A DNA stretch of 64,000 nucleotides, taken from assembly GCA_026398275.1 (NCBI GenBank), contig JAPLTF010000053.1, forward strand, positions 1 through 64,000, written 5' to 3'. Positions 33,633 to 42,304 of the stretch are shown here, one piece after another. Source of the DNA: Verrucomicrobiota bacterium. GTDB taxonomy: Bacteria > Verrucomicrobiota > Verrucomicrobiia > Chthoniobacterales > Terrimicrobiaceae. The notes beneath the pieces are model-generated. The model worked only from the letters and a program-made list of their open reading frames with translations. It had not been told where the DNA came from and ran no database searches. The position numbers and the translations under genes are program-made. Position 1 is the first letter of the stretch. Each line of letters begins with the position of its first letter.

Positions 33633-33633
33633 T

Positions 33634-33801
33634 ATGTTCTACCAGGTTGAATTTGCCAACTGGAGCGCGCTCGTGACCGCCATCGCATTCGCGGTGAGCT
33701 TCTGCGTGTTTGTCACCGTTGTCGTCGGCGCGGTCCGCTGCTCGGACGCCAAAGTCCGGCACCTCGCCCGGATGCCGCTTGAGGAGGAAAAAAGGTCATG
33801 A
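33634..33801 (+). CDS. ccoQ: CcoQ-like small subunit
   Basis: 55 residues, beginning MFYQVEFANWSALVTAIAFA: one membrane helix followed by a short basic then acidic tail (HLARMPLEEEKRS). Position between ccoO and ccoP and size match CcoQ, which stabilises the oxidase. It starts 1 bp after the ccoNO stop and overlaps ccoP by 4 bp (ATGA). Confidence 0.72.
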   Translation: MFYQVEFANWSALVTAIAFAVSFCVFVTVVVGAVRCSDAKVRHLARMPLEEEKRS

Positions 33802-34343
33802 ACCATAACACTGAACACAACGATGACGGCGACCTGCGCCACCACTCGTATGACGGGATCCAGGAATACGACAAAAAGCTTCCCAACTGGTGGCTCTTCA
33901 CGCTCTACGGCGCGATCATCTACGCGGCGGGATACTGGGCGTATTATCAATGGACCGACCACATGCAGCCGGGCTACGCGAGGGTTGAGCAGCGGCTGGT
34001 TGAGTTTCAGAAGAATGCCCTGAACAGCGGAGCTGCTCCCACCGACATCCAGCTCTGGACCATGAGCACCGACCCTGCGGTCAAGTCCGCAGGCGAAAAA
34101 ATCTTCACCTCCAACTGCGTCGTCTGCCACGGTCCCGATCTGAAGGGGAAGATCGGACCGAACCTCACCGACGCCACTTGGATCCATGGCGGCAAGCCCA
34201 CGGACCTTTACAATACGGTCACGAAAGGCGTCCTGGACAAGGGCATGCCCACGTGGGGGCCGGTCCTTGGCGCATCTCGTGTCGCCGATGTCGTGGCTTT
34301 TGTGATCAGCAAAAATCCGACGATCGAGAAGCCCGCGCCGTGA
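33798..34343 (+). CDS. ccoP: Mono-haem CcoP subunit
   Basis: 181 residues. The N terminus has the CcoP signature YDGIQEYDKKLPNWWLFTLY and one membrane helix, then a single cytochrome c domain with C107-V-V-C110-H111 and the axial Met in DKGMPTWG. Canonical CcoP has two haems; this form has only one, so electron entry must differ. ATGA overlap with ccoQ. 13 bp separate it from ccoG. Confidence 0.9.
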   Translation: MNHNTEHNDDGDLRHHSYDGIQEYDKKLPNWWLFTLYGAIIYAAGYWAYYQWTDHMQPGYARVEQRLVEFQKNALNSGAAPTDIQLWTMSTDPAVKSAGEKIFTSNCVVCHGPDLKGKIGPNLTDATWIHGGKPTDLYNTVTKGVLDKGMPTWGPVLGASRVADVVAFVISKNPTIEKPAP

Positions 34344-34356
34344 GGCCTCTCCATCC

Positions 34357-35739
34357 ATGAGGCCCAAGGCTCCCACGATCGATTCGGTCACGACGATCAA
34401 CGAGGACGGGTCGAGGTATTTTGTGCAGCCGGCCGATGTGCAGGGCCGGTTCACGCTACTGAGGCGGCTTTCGGCGGTCTTTCTGATTGCGGTCTACGTG
34501 ATGCTGCCGTTCATCAGGATCAACGGCGAGCCTGCGGTCTTCCTGGATTTGATGCATGGAAAGATGCACCTTTTCGGGATCACGCTGATGTTCCAGGATC
34601 TCTGGCTGCTGTTTTTTTTGATCACGGGAATGGGGTTCTCGCTTTTTCTTGTGACCGCGATATTCGGTCGGATCTGGTGCGGGTGGGCGTGCCCGGAGAC
34701 GGTCTTTCTCGATCACGTCTTCCGGAGGTTCGAGCGGCTGATCGAGGGGGACGCGCAGGCGCGCAGGACTCTCGACAGGGCGCCGTGGACCGCCGGGAAG
34801 CTGGTCAGGCGCGTTCTCAAGCACGGGATCTACATCGTGCTTTCGGCGCTGATCGCGCACATGTTCCTCTCCTACTTCGTGTCGCTTCCGGTGCTCTACA
34901 CGATGATCCACCGCTCGCCGCTGGAAAACTGGAGCGTGTTCCTGTTTGTGGTTTCGCTCACGGGGATCCTCTATTTCAACTTCGCATGGTTCCGCGAGCA
35001 GTTCTGCATCGTCCTCTGCCCGTATGGCCGTCTGCAGTCGGTGCTGATCGACGACAACTCGATCGTGGTCGGCTACGACGAACTCCGCGGAGAACCGCGC
35101 GGCAAGCCCGGCGAGGGCACCGGCGATTGCATCGACTGCCGGCGGTGCGTCCAGGTCTGCCCGACCGGCATCGACATCCGCCAGGGCCTTCAGCTCGAGT
35201 GTATCTCGTGCGCGGCCTGCGTGGATGCCTGCGACGACGTGATGAAGAAACTGGGCCGGCGACTGGGGCTGGTCCGCCACGACTCGATGAACGCGCTGGC
35301 CGGAAAGCCGACGCGCTTCCTGCGCCCGCGGCTGTTCCTATACTTTTTTCTGATGATGATCGGGGCGGGGGTTTTCCTCTTCGCCACGCAGCAGATCAAA
35401 CCCGTGATCGTCTCCGTGCTCCGCATGCAGGGCTCGCCGTATTTCCGCGACGACACCACGGTCCGGAACAACTTCCTGATGCGCATCGCGAACAAGCTCG
35501 CGTCTCCGCAGACCTACACCATTTCGGTCCACTCGAATGTCCGGGGCGTCGAGGTCGCGGGCGGCAACGATAAAACCGTCACGCTCGGGGCGGGGGAGGA
35601 AATCCAGGAGCCGCTCATCCTCTCGATTCCGGATGCCGATTTCCACGGCCAGTTCGAGGTCGAGGTGCTCATCAAAGGGCCGGGTGGAAAAACCGAGGCC
35701 GCAAGATCCGTCCCGTTTCTCGGGCCGTTCCGCGAATGA
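34357..35739 (+). CDS. ccoG: CcoG (FixG/RdxA) iron-sulfur membrane protein
   Basis: 460 residues. About five membrane helices, the GRIWCGWACPETVFLDHVFR and EQFCIVLCPYGRLQSVLIDD blocks, and two 4Fe-4S ferredoxin motifs (CIDCRRCVQVCPTGIDIR and CISCAACVDACDDVM). The C-terminal immunoglobulin-like domain ends the protein. CcoG reduces copper during cbb3 assembly in studied bacteria. Its stop overlaps the next small gene (ATGA). Confidence 0.92.
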   Translation: MRPKAPTIDSVTTINEDGSRYFVQPADVQGRFTLLRRLSAVFLIAVYVMLPFIRINGEPAVFLDLMHGKMHLFGITLMFQDLWLLFFLITGMGFSLFLVTAIFGRIWCGWACPETVFLDHVFRRFERLIEGDAQARRTLDRAPWTAGKLVRRVLKHGIYIVLSALIAHMFLSYFVSLPVLYTMIHRSPLENWSVFLFVVSLTGILYFNFAWFREQFCIVLCPYGRLQSVLIDDNSIVVGYDELRGEPRGKPGEGTGDCIDCRRCVQVCPTGIDIRQGLQLECISCAACVDACDDVMKKLGRRLGLVRHDSMNALAGKPTRFLRPRLFLYFFLMMIGAGVFLFATQQIKPVIVSVLRMQGSPYFRDDTTVRNNFLMRIANKLASPQTYTISVHSNVRGVEVAGGNDKTVTLGAGEEIQEPLILSIPDADFHGQFEVEVLIKGPGGKTEAARSVPFLGPFRE

Positions 35740-35909
35740 ATATGCTCTGGTCATCCCTTCGCTCGCGGCCATGGTTGCTGGTGGTCCTGGCGTTCGTGCT
35801 TTTGATCCTCGGCTGGGTTGCGACCATCAGGCTGAGCAGTGGGGTTCCGGGCAAGCGGCTGACCGCCGAGGAGGAGTCGGCTGTTCTGGCCAGGAGGGCG
35901 AAGCCATGA
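35736..35909 (+). CDS. Small membrane protein at the CcoH position
   Basis: 57 residues: a basic start (MNMLWSSLRSRP), one membrane helix (WLLVVLAFVLLILGWVATIR) and a charged tail. It lies where ccoH (fixH) is found between ccoG and ccoI, but CcoH is about 150 residues with an external domain, so this could be a stub or an unrelated small protein. It is ATGA-linked to both neighbours, which argues for real translation. Confidence 0.55.
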   Translation: MNMLWSSLRSRPWLLVVLAFVLLILGWVATIRLSSGVPGKRLTAEEESAVLARRAKP

Positions 35910-36562
35910 CCGCCGGGATGGCCGCTCCGCTCGCCGCGCTTGTCGCCGGCCTCGTCACCAGCCTGCATTGCGCGGGAATGTGCGGGCCGCTCGCGTGCGC
36001 GTCCTGCGTGAAATCCAACGGTGCCGGCAGCTTTTCCGCAGCGGCGCTCTACCATGGCTCGCGCATGATTTCCTATGCCGTGCTCGGGCTTCTGGCCGGG
36101 TGGATCGGGCGCGCGGTGTCAGACATCCTCCTCCTCGGCACAGCCCGCTGGCTCACCTGGGCGTTTGTTGTTTTCTTTGTCGTCGTTGCCACCGGCCTCG
36201 ACAAGCGCCTGCGGATTCCCCTTGCGGGCGCCTGGATGTCGAAGTGCCTCGGCTCGCAGGACACGGCACCTGTCCGCGCCACGATCCTCGGTGCGCTCAC
36301 GCCATTTATCCCGTGCGGCCCACTGTATATGATCGTCGCTGCCGCTGCGCTTTCGGGATCCGCGCTGTCCGGCGCAACGGTGCTGGTCTCATTTGCCGCA
36401 GGCACGGTCCCGCTGATGTTCGCCCTGCAGAGCCAGTATTTCCGGATCGGCTCGCGGCTCTCTCCGCTGGCGCTGGAGCGCACCCGGCGGGTCCTGGCTG
36501 CCGTCAGCGTGGGCCTGCTGCTCTACCGCGGGGCCTCTGATCCAACCATTCTCTGCCAATGA
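35906..36562 (+). CDS. SafE/UreH-like membrane protein of the cbb3 cluster
   Basis: 218 residues with about six helices. LAALVAGLVTSLHCAGMCGP and ATILGALTPFIPCGPLYMIV form the internal repeat typical of the sulfite exporter TauE/SafE-like DsbD_2 group (often annotated near ccoI). The HCAGMCGP and CGP cysteines suggest metal or thiol chemistry; related proteins in cbb3 clusters are thought to help copper delivery. ATGA overlaps on both sides. Confidence 0.78.
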   Translation: MTAGMAAPLAALVAGLVTSLHCAGMCGPLACASCVKSNGAGSFSAAALYHGSRMISYAVLGLLAGWIGRAVSDILLLGTARWLTWAFVVFFVVVATGLDKRLRIPLAGAWMSKCLGSQDTAPVRATILGALTPFIPCGPLYMIVAAAALSGSALSGATVLVSFAAGTVPLMFALQSQYFRIGSRLSPLALERTRRVLAAVSVGLLLYRGASDPTILCQ

Positions 36563-38904
36563 GCACGATCTCCTCCGCGATCTGTGTGCACTGCGGAACC
36601 CCGTTCCGGCCGACTCCCCAGCGGGGCGAGTTCTGCTGCGCCGGATGCCAGTTCGTGAACCACCTTCTCCACAAGCGGGGGTTTGAGGAGTTCTACAACT
36701 ACGGCGAGCGGAAATCGCCCGCGGGGAATTCTGTTTTTCACGAGCGGGACCTTTCCTGGATCGAGGAGATCCGGGAAAATGCCGAAGCGTCGGCGGGCGC
36801 GACCGCCAGTGCGACGATGGACATCCAGGGAATTTCCTGCGCGGGATGCGTCTGGCTGCTGGAGCGGGTGTTCCTCGAACATCCCGGCGCGGTTTCGTGC
36901 CGGGTGAATTCCACGACCGGCACGCTGCGCGTCGAATGGACAAAAGGCGCATGCGACCTTGCGGCCTACGCGGAGGACGTGAGGAAGTTTGGTTACCTGC
37001 TCGGTCCTGCGGACAATTCCCGCCCGCCGTCGACCCGTCCGCTGGCGCGCAAGCTCGGCCTCTGCGGTGCACTGGCGCTGAATGCCATGCTCTTCGCGCT
37101 GCCCCGGTATCTCGGCCTGAACCCCGGCGACGAGCTTTCGCGCCTTTTCGATGTCATTTCCCTCGGCATTGCCACGGCAAGCATCCTGATCGGCGGCGGG
37201 TATTTTTTCCGGCGTGCCGCCACGGCAATAAAGTCCGGCATGCTGCATATCGACCTGCCGATTTCGCTCGGGCTGATCGTCGCCTATTCCGGCTCCTGCC
37301 TCGCCTGGGTGAACCACGTCCATTCGTTTGCGTATTTTGATTTCGTCTCGATTTTCACGTTCCTGATGCTGCTCGGGCGGTGGATGCAGGAGCGAGCGGT
37401 GGAGAACAACCGCCGCCGCCTGCTCGCGATGAAGCTCAGCCCCGGAAAGGTCGGCCTTGTGCGCGACAGCGGGACCGAGGAGGTCCCGGCGGAGGGGCTG
37501 GTGGCGGGCAATTGCTTCTCGCTGGGCAGGGGGGCGATCCTGCCGGTTCGCTCTCGGCTTCTTGGGGACCGCGCCCTCTTTGCGCTCAACTGGATTACCG
37601 GCGAACCCGCCCCGCGCGAGTTCGTGCGCGGGAGCATCGTCCCGGCCGGGGCCCGCAGCCTTTCGGACGGGGAATTTCGCATGGAAGCCCTCCAGACCTG
37701 GACGGATTCGCAACTGGCGGGGCTCATGAAGGTTGAGTCCGGAATGACCTGGAGGAATGCCTCCATGCAAAAGCTGATCTCCTTCTATCTGGCTGCTGTG
37801 ATTGTGATCGCGGCGTGCGGATTTGCGGCCTGGGGGCTGATCGGCGGCGACTGGATCCATGCCGCCCAGGTCCTCGTGTCGGTGCTTGTTGTCTCCTGCC
37901 CGTGCGCCATCGGCGTCGCGCTGCCGCTGCTCGACGACATTGCGGCAGCGAGGCTTCAGAACTCTGGAATCTACATCCGGGAAGGTTCGCTCTGGGCGCG
38001 CCTCCGGCATGTCACCAACATCCTCTTTGACAAGACCGGGACGATCACCCTCGAGACGCTTGCCCTGGCGAATCCGGACGCGCTGGAAGCGCTCGCTCCG
38101 AACGAGCAGTCGATCCTGTTGCGCCTCGTCCGGTCCAGCCTGCACCCGGTGGCTGCGTGTTTGCGGGAATCCCTGCTTCCGCGCGGCGTCGAACCCGTCG
38201 GGGGAGACGGCGATGTTGCGGAGGTGACCGGATACGGGCTTGAATGGACGAATGCAGACGGCGTCTGGCGACTGGGCCGCGCCACATGGGCCGGCGGTTC
38301 GTCCGCCGGGACGACCACCTTCACGCTCAACGGCTGCGAACTGGCCGCGTTTTCGTTCCGCGAGGAGATCCGCCAGGGGGCTGCGGAGGAACTTTCAGCG
38401 CTGCGCGACGGCGGGCGCGGGATCTGTATCCTCAGCGGAGATGATCCCCGCCGCGTCCGTAAGATGGCGGCGGACCTCGGGCTCGATGATGCGCATGCCT
38501 TCGGCGGTCTCTCGCCTGAAGGCAAGGCGGACCTCGTGAAATCGCGCTGGGCGGGCAATGCGCTGATGATCGGCGACGGGGCGAACGACAGCCTGGCCTT
38601 CGATGCCGCCCTCTGCCGGGGGACTCCCTCGGTGGATACCGGCCTGCTTGAGCACAAGGCGGATTTCTACATGCCCGGAAGCGGATTGCGCGGGCTCGTC
38701 GCATTGTTCCATGCGTCCCGCCGGCACGGGCTCACGACGCGCGCGGTCTTTGCCTTTGCCATCACCTACAATGCCGCGGCCGTCACGGCGTCGCTCGCCG
38801 GCCTGATGAACCCGCTCATCGCGGCGATCATCATGCCGCTAAGTTCGCTCGCCTCGATCGGCATTGTTGTTCTAGGATTTCGAAAAACCACCAACCCAAC
38901 CTGA
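36559..38904 (+). CDS. ccoI: Copper-translocating P-type ATPase CcoI
   Basis: 781 residues. A Cys-rich head (CVHCGTPF, FCCAGCQF) and a heavy-metal-associated domain (GISCAGCVW) are followed by eight helices with the CPC metal site (VSCPCAIGVALPLL), the phosphorylation motif DKTGT and the hinge GDGANDS. In cbb3 assembly this ATPase (FixI/CcoI) supplies copper for the binuclear centre. Gene order and ATGA overlap with the SafE-like gene support this over a general copper exporter. Confidence 0.92.
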   Translation: MSTISSAICVHCGTPFRPTPQRGEFCCAGCQFVNHLLHKRGFEEFYNYGERKSPAGNSVFHERDLSWIEEIRENAEASAGATASATMDIQGISCAGCVWLLERVFLEHPGAVSCRVNSTTGTLRVEWTKGACDLAAYAEDVRKFGYLLGPADNSRPPSTRPLARKLGLCGALALNAMLFALPRYLGLNPGDELSRLFDVISLGIATASILIGGGYFFRRAATAIKSGMLHIDLPISLGLIVAYSGSCLAWVNHVHSFAYFDFVSIFTFLMLLGRWMQERAVENNRRRLLAMKLSPGKVGLVRDSGTEEVPAEGLVAGNCFSLGRGAILPVRSRLLGDRALFALNWITGEPAPREFVRGSIVPAGARSLSDGEFRMEALQTWTDSQLAGLMKVESGMTWRNASMQKLISFYLAAVIVIAACGFAAWGLIGGDWIHAAQVLVSVLVVSCPCAIGVALPLLDDIAAARLQNSGIYIREGSLWARLRHVTNILFDKTGTITLETLALANPDALEALAPNEQSILLRLVRSSLHPVAACLRESLLPRGVEPVGGDGDVAEVTGYGLEWTNADGVWRLGRATWAGGSSAGTTTFTLNGCELAAFSFREEIRQGAAEELSALRDGGRGICILSGDDPRRVRKMAADLGLDDAHAFGGLSPEGKADLVKSRWAGNALMIGDGANDSLAFDAALCRGTPSVDTGLLEHKADFYMPGSGLRGLVALFHASRRHGLTTRAVFAFAITYNAAAVTASLAGLMNPLIAAIIMPLSSLASIGIVVLGFRKTTNPT

Positions 38905-38912
38905 TAAAAACC

Positions 38913-40187
38913 ATGGAAACCACGAACCCGAACGTCCCGGCGGATGCCGTCAAAGGCCCGCTGGCATTTATCATCGCCTCGCTTGTCTTCCTCTGCCTTT
39001 CTGCGGCATGGATGGCGCTGAACCCCTCGCTTCTTGCCAGTCCGAAGATCTCCCCGGAGAGCTCCGCGTGGGTGTATCTGGCGGTCTATGGATTTGCGGT
39101 CTCGGGATTTTACGGGCTCGTTTACCGGTCGGTTCCGATTGTGCTCGGCGTGCCGATTTACAGCCCGCAGATGGTGGTCCTGAACCTCGTGTTCCATATT
39201 GTCGGGCTGCTCATCCTGCTCCCCGCAGCGTTCTATCCCGACATGCCGCAGGGAGTGATGGGGCAGACGTTCATGGCCTGTGGAGCGGTGACATTCATCG
39301 TCAACATCGCGGCCTCGTTCAAACGCGAGGAGCGCCCCGAACCGGCGTCCGCCTTCCTGGCGACCTCGCTGCTCTGGCTCGGAATCATGATCGTCGTCGG
39401 AATCCCGTTCGCCAAAACCCCGCTCATCGCATTTTTCTCCGGAACGGATTGGAGCCCGGCCACGCTGGTGCTCTGCATTGCGGGCGCTGTCCTGAACGCG
39501 ATATTCGGCGTGGCGCTGAGCACGACGACGCTTCGCATCGGCAGCACGGTCGAGCGCACGAACACCCCGTGGTTTGCCTTTGTGCTGGTGAACTCTGGCG
39601 CAGCCTGGCTTTTCGCGGCGACCGCGTTCGGCCCCTTGGAATTTATTGTTTTCTGCGCCGCGCTTTACCTCGTGGGGGTGCTGGTCTATCTCGTCCGCTT
39701 CACGGCGCTCCTGCAGCACCGCGAGGAGGAATCCCTGGACTGGGACAGCAAGATTCTCTACTGCGCGCTTTGGATGATTCCGGTGAGCCTCGTGCTTTTC
39801 GGATTCGCCGCCTGGACGCGACACCTCAATAAGGATGCGACGTTCCAACTCGAAGCCGCCACCCTGCTCGCGGTCGTCCTCGGCGTGTGCGTGCCGGGTC
39901 TTGTGGCGCTCTTTTACCAGACGTCCTCGATCCTGCGCGGAGACGAGCGCGGAGCGGACGCCCCTCTCGATGTCCGCCTCTCGACCCAAATCCTCCTCGC
40001 CGCATTCTTCAACTATGCGGTCGGCGTCCTCATGATCATCCCCGGCGCCTGGCTCGGCATCGAAAAAATGCTCGGCCTTGGAACGCTTTTCCTCACCGTC
40101 GGCGCCCTCGGTTTTCTCGGCATCTTCCTCTACATGCTCCGCCCGAAATCCACGGAGGCGAGGCACGGATCGACACAGACTGCGTAG
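38913..40187 (+). CDS. Polytopic membrane protein at the end of the cbb3 cluster
   Basis: 424 residues with roughly twelve predicted membrane helices from FIIASLVFLCLSAAWMALNP to LGFLGIFLYMLRPK. It is 8 bp after ccoI and likely in the same operon. The general look recalls NnrS-type or oxidase-subunit-I-like membrane proteins, but I find no clear haem or copper ligand set and do not name it. A role in oxidase assembly or nitric-oxide-related metabolism is only suggested by location. Confidence 0.6.
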   Translation: METTNPNVPADAVKGPLAFIIASLVFLCLSAAWMALNPSLLASPKISPESSAWVYLAVYGFAVSGFYGLVYRSVPIVLGVPIYSPQMVVLNLVFHIVGLLILLPAAFYPDMPQGVMGQTFMACGAVTFIVNIAASFKREERPEPASAFLATSLLWLGIMIVVGIPFAKTPLIAFFSGTDWSPATLVLCIAGAVLNAIFGVALSTTTLRIGSTVERTNTPWFAFVLVNSGAAWLFAATAFGPLEFIVFCAALYLVGVLVYLVRFTALLQHREEESLDWDSKILYCALWMIPVSLVLFGFAAWTRHLNKDATFQLEAATLLAVVLGVCVPGLVALFYQTSSILRGDERGADAPLDVRLSTQILLAAFFNYAVGVLMIIPGAWLGIEKMLGLGTLFLTVGALGFLGIFLYMLRPKSTEARHGSTQTA

Positions 40188-40306
40188 GGCGAAGAGAATT
40201 TGCACGATTGACGTGGGAACGTGCCGTAAAGGGGCCGGAGAGTCGGAGAAAATCGTAGAATCTTGCCTGCCAATGTCCCACCCCCTCTGGTAGGATTCAT
40301 CCCTTC

Positions 40307-42304
40307 ATGGCCCTCTCTCTCAACAAACCCAAGCTCGACAACCTCGCTTCCGACATCTGGAAATCCGCCGAGCGGCTGCGCGGGAAGTTCAAGTCCTACG
40401 AATATCAGAGCGTCATCCTGCCAATCATCGTCATTCGGCGGCTGGAATGCGTGTTGATTGCCTGGCGTGAAGAGAAGTCGGCCAAGGTGCTCGCTGGACG
40501 GCCGAAGCTCACGGAAAAGGAGCTCGCGAAGCTGGTCAAGGAACTGGAGCTGAATCCGAAGCAATGTCCTTTCTCGAACAAGACCGATTGGACGCTTCGC
40601 GCGGTCTATGAGGAAGACCACGCGCTGCTGGAGGAAAATTTCCGCGCCTACATCAACGGCTTCTCGAAGAACGTTGACGACATCATCGAGCATTTCAATT
40701 ACCGCGCCACCATCGGGCTGATGGTGAAGAACAACCGGCTCGCGCCGATCCTGAATCAATACAAGGAACTCGCGCTCGGCCCCGACCAGCTCTCCGGGCT
40801 GGAGATGGGCTACATCTACGAGGAGTTGCTCCGGCGCTTTTCGGAACAAAGCGGCGACGAAGCAGGGGAGCACTTCACGCCGCGCGAAGTCGTCCGCCTG
40901 ATGGTCGAGTTGCTGGACATACCCATCCCGGACAAGCATCTCTCGATCTACGATCCCGCCAGCGGCACGGGCGGCATGTTGTCGGTGACGAAGGAGCATC
41001 TGCTGGAACGCGCCGACACGCCGGAGGAAAAGGCGAGGGTGGAGAAATATGTCACCGTGCACGGGCAGGAACTTTCTCCCACGAACTACGCCGTTTGTCA
41101 GGCCGACCTCCTCATCAAGAACGACCGGCAGGCCACCGTCCACCTCGGCAACTCGCTCATTCCGCACGACAAGAACAGCAAGGAGCCGGGCGACCAATGG
41201 CCGGAGCCCAAATGGCACTTCAACCGGATGCTGAGCAACCCGCCCTTCGGCGTCACCTGGGGCGGCAAGGACGGCTACGAGAAGGAAGCGCGGAAGCTGG
41301 AGCTGACCCGCTACCGGGCCGGGATGCCGCGCGTGAATGACGGTGCACTGCTCTTTCTGCAAACCATGCTCGCCAAGATGGCCCCGCCGGAGGAAGGCGG
41401 CAGCCGCATCGCGATCATCTTCAACGGCTCGCCCCTCTCGAATGGCGACTGCGGCTCCGGTGAGAGCGAAATCCGCCGCTGGATTCTGGAAAACGACTGG
41501 CTCGACGCCATCGTCATGCTGCCCGACCAGCTTTTCTACAACACCGGCATCTTCACCTATGTCTGGCTGCTGCGGAATGACAAGCCCGCCAGCCATCGCG
41601 GTCGCGTGATGCTCATCGATGCCCGCCAGCAGTTTGAGAAAGAGCCGAAATCCTTCGGCAACAAACGCCACCGCATCACCGACGCGCATCGCGCGTGGAT
41701 CGAGGCGCGTTATACCAAGGGCTGGGCCAAGGGATACGCCGATGAGCAGGTCAAAATCTTCCCGAGCGAAGACTTCGCCTACCACAAGGTCAGCGTTGTC
41801 TTCTGGCAGACCGATGAACACGACCAGCCAGCCATTGTCACCGAGCCTTACGAGAAGGCATTCACTGCTGCGAACGTGAAGAAGGAGCAGGAGTTTCACG
41901 AGAGCGAACTGACTTTCAGGGCCTCGATCAAGACCGGCGGAAAAATGCAGACCGTGGAGCTGGTTCTCAAACCGCGCGATAATGCGACCAGAAAATTCAA
42001 GGATGCCTTCGGCGAAGCCGATGACATCCTCTCTGTGGAATGGACGCACCGGCACTACGTGCAGGACGACGAATACATCCCGCACGGCGAGGACATCGAG
42101 GCGTTCCTGAAACGGGAAATCGCCAAGCCGATCATCCGCTGGGAGGAAACCAAAAAGGACGGGAAGACAATCCTCGGTTACGAGATCCTGCCGAACAAAT
42201 ACTTCTACCGCTACCAGCCGCCCACACCCGCGAAGGACTTGCTGGCGGAGTTCTGGAAGCTGGAGAAGGAGGCGGAAAAGATGCTGGAGGGGTTGGCGAA
42301 ATGA
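40307..42304 (+). CDS. hsdM: Type I restriction-modification methyltransferase HsdM
   Basis: 665 residues. N-terminal HsdM_N helices (LASDIWKSAERLRGKFKSYE), then the SAM-binding motif YDPASGTGGML (about 214-224) and the catalytic NPPFG (about 311). Longer than many HsdM proteins because of a C-terminal extension with VLKPRDNATRKFKDAFGEAD. With HsdS it modifies adenine in the target. It opens the type I island after a 119-bp gap and overlaps the DUF1016 gene by 4 bp (ATGA). Confidence 0.92.
   Translation: MALSLNKPKLDNLASDIWKSAERLRGKFKSYEYQSVILPIIVIRRLECVLIAWREEKSAKVLAGRPKLTEKELAKLVKELELNPKQCPFSNKTDWTLRAVYEEDHALLEENFRAYINGFSKNVDDIIEHFNYRATIGLMVKNNRLAPILNQYKELALGPDQLSGLEMGYIYEELLRRFSEQSGDEAGEHFTPREVVRLMVELLDIPIPDKHLSIYDPASGTGGMLSVTKEHLLERADTPEEKARVEKYVTVHGQELSPTNYAVCQADLLIKNDRQATVHLGNSLIPHDKNSKEPGDQWPEPKWHFNRMLSNPPFGVTWGGKDGYEKEARKLELTRYRAGMPRVNDGALLFLQTMLAKMAPPEEGGSRIAIIFNGSPLSNGDCGSGESEIRRWILENDWLDAIVMLPDQLFYNTGIFTYVWLLRNDKPASHRGRVMLIDARQQFEKEPKSFGNKRHRITDAHRAWIEARYTKGWAKGYADEQVKIFPSEDFAYHKVSVVFWQTDEHDQPAIVTEPYEKAFTAANVKKEQEFHESELTFRASIKTGGKMQTVELVLKPRDNATRKFKDAFGEADDILSVEWTHRHYVQDDEYIPHGEDIEAFLKREIAKPIIRWEETKKDGKTILGYEILPNKYFYRYQPPTPAKDLLAEFWKLEKEAEKMLEGLAK

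Noticed and set aside
36523-38145. A 540-codon minus-strand frame
   Set aside because: Antisense to ccoI; a low-complexity Arg/Glu/Gly-rich shadow.
40188-40306. TTGACG at about 40208 as the hsdM promoter
   Set aside because: No acceptable -10 box at 16-18 bp; the element is not better than chance in this sequence.
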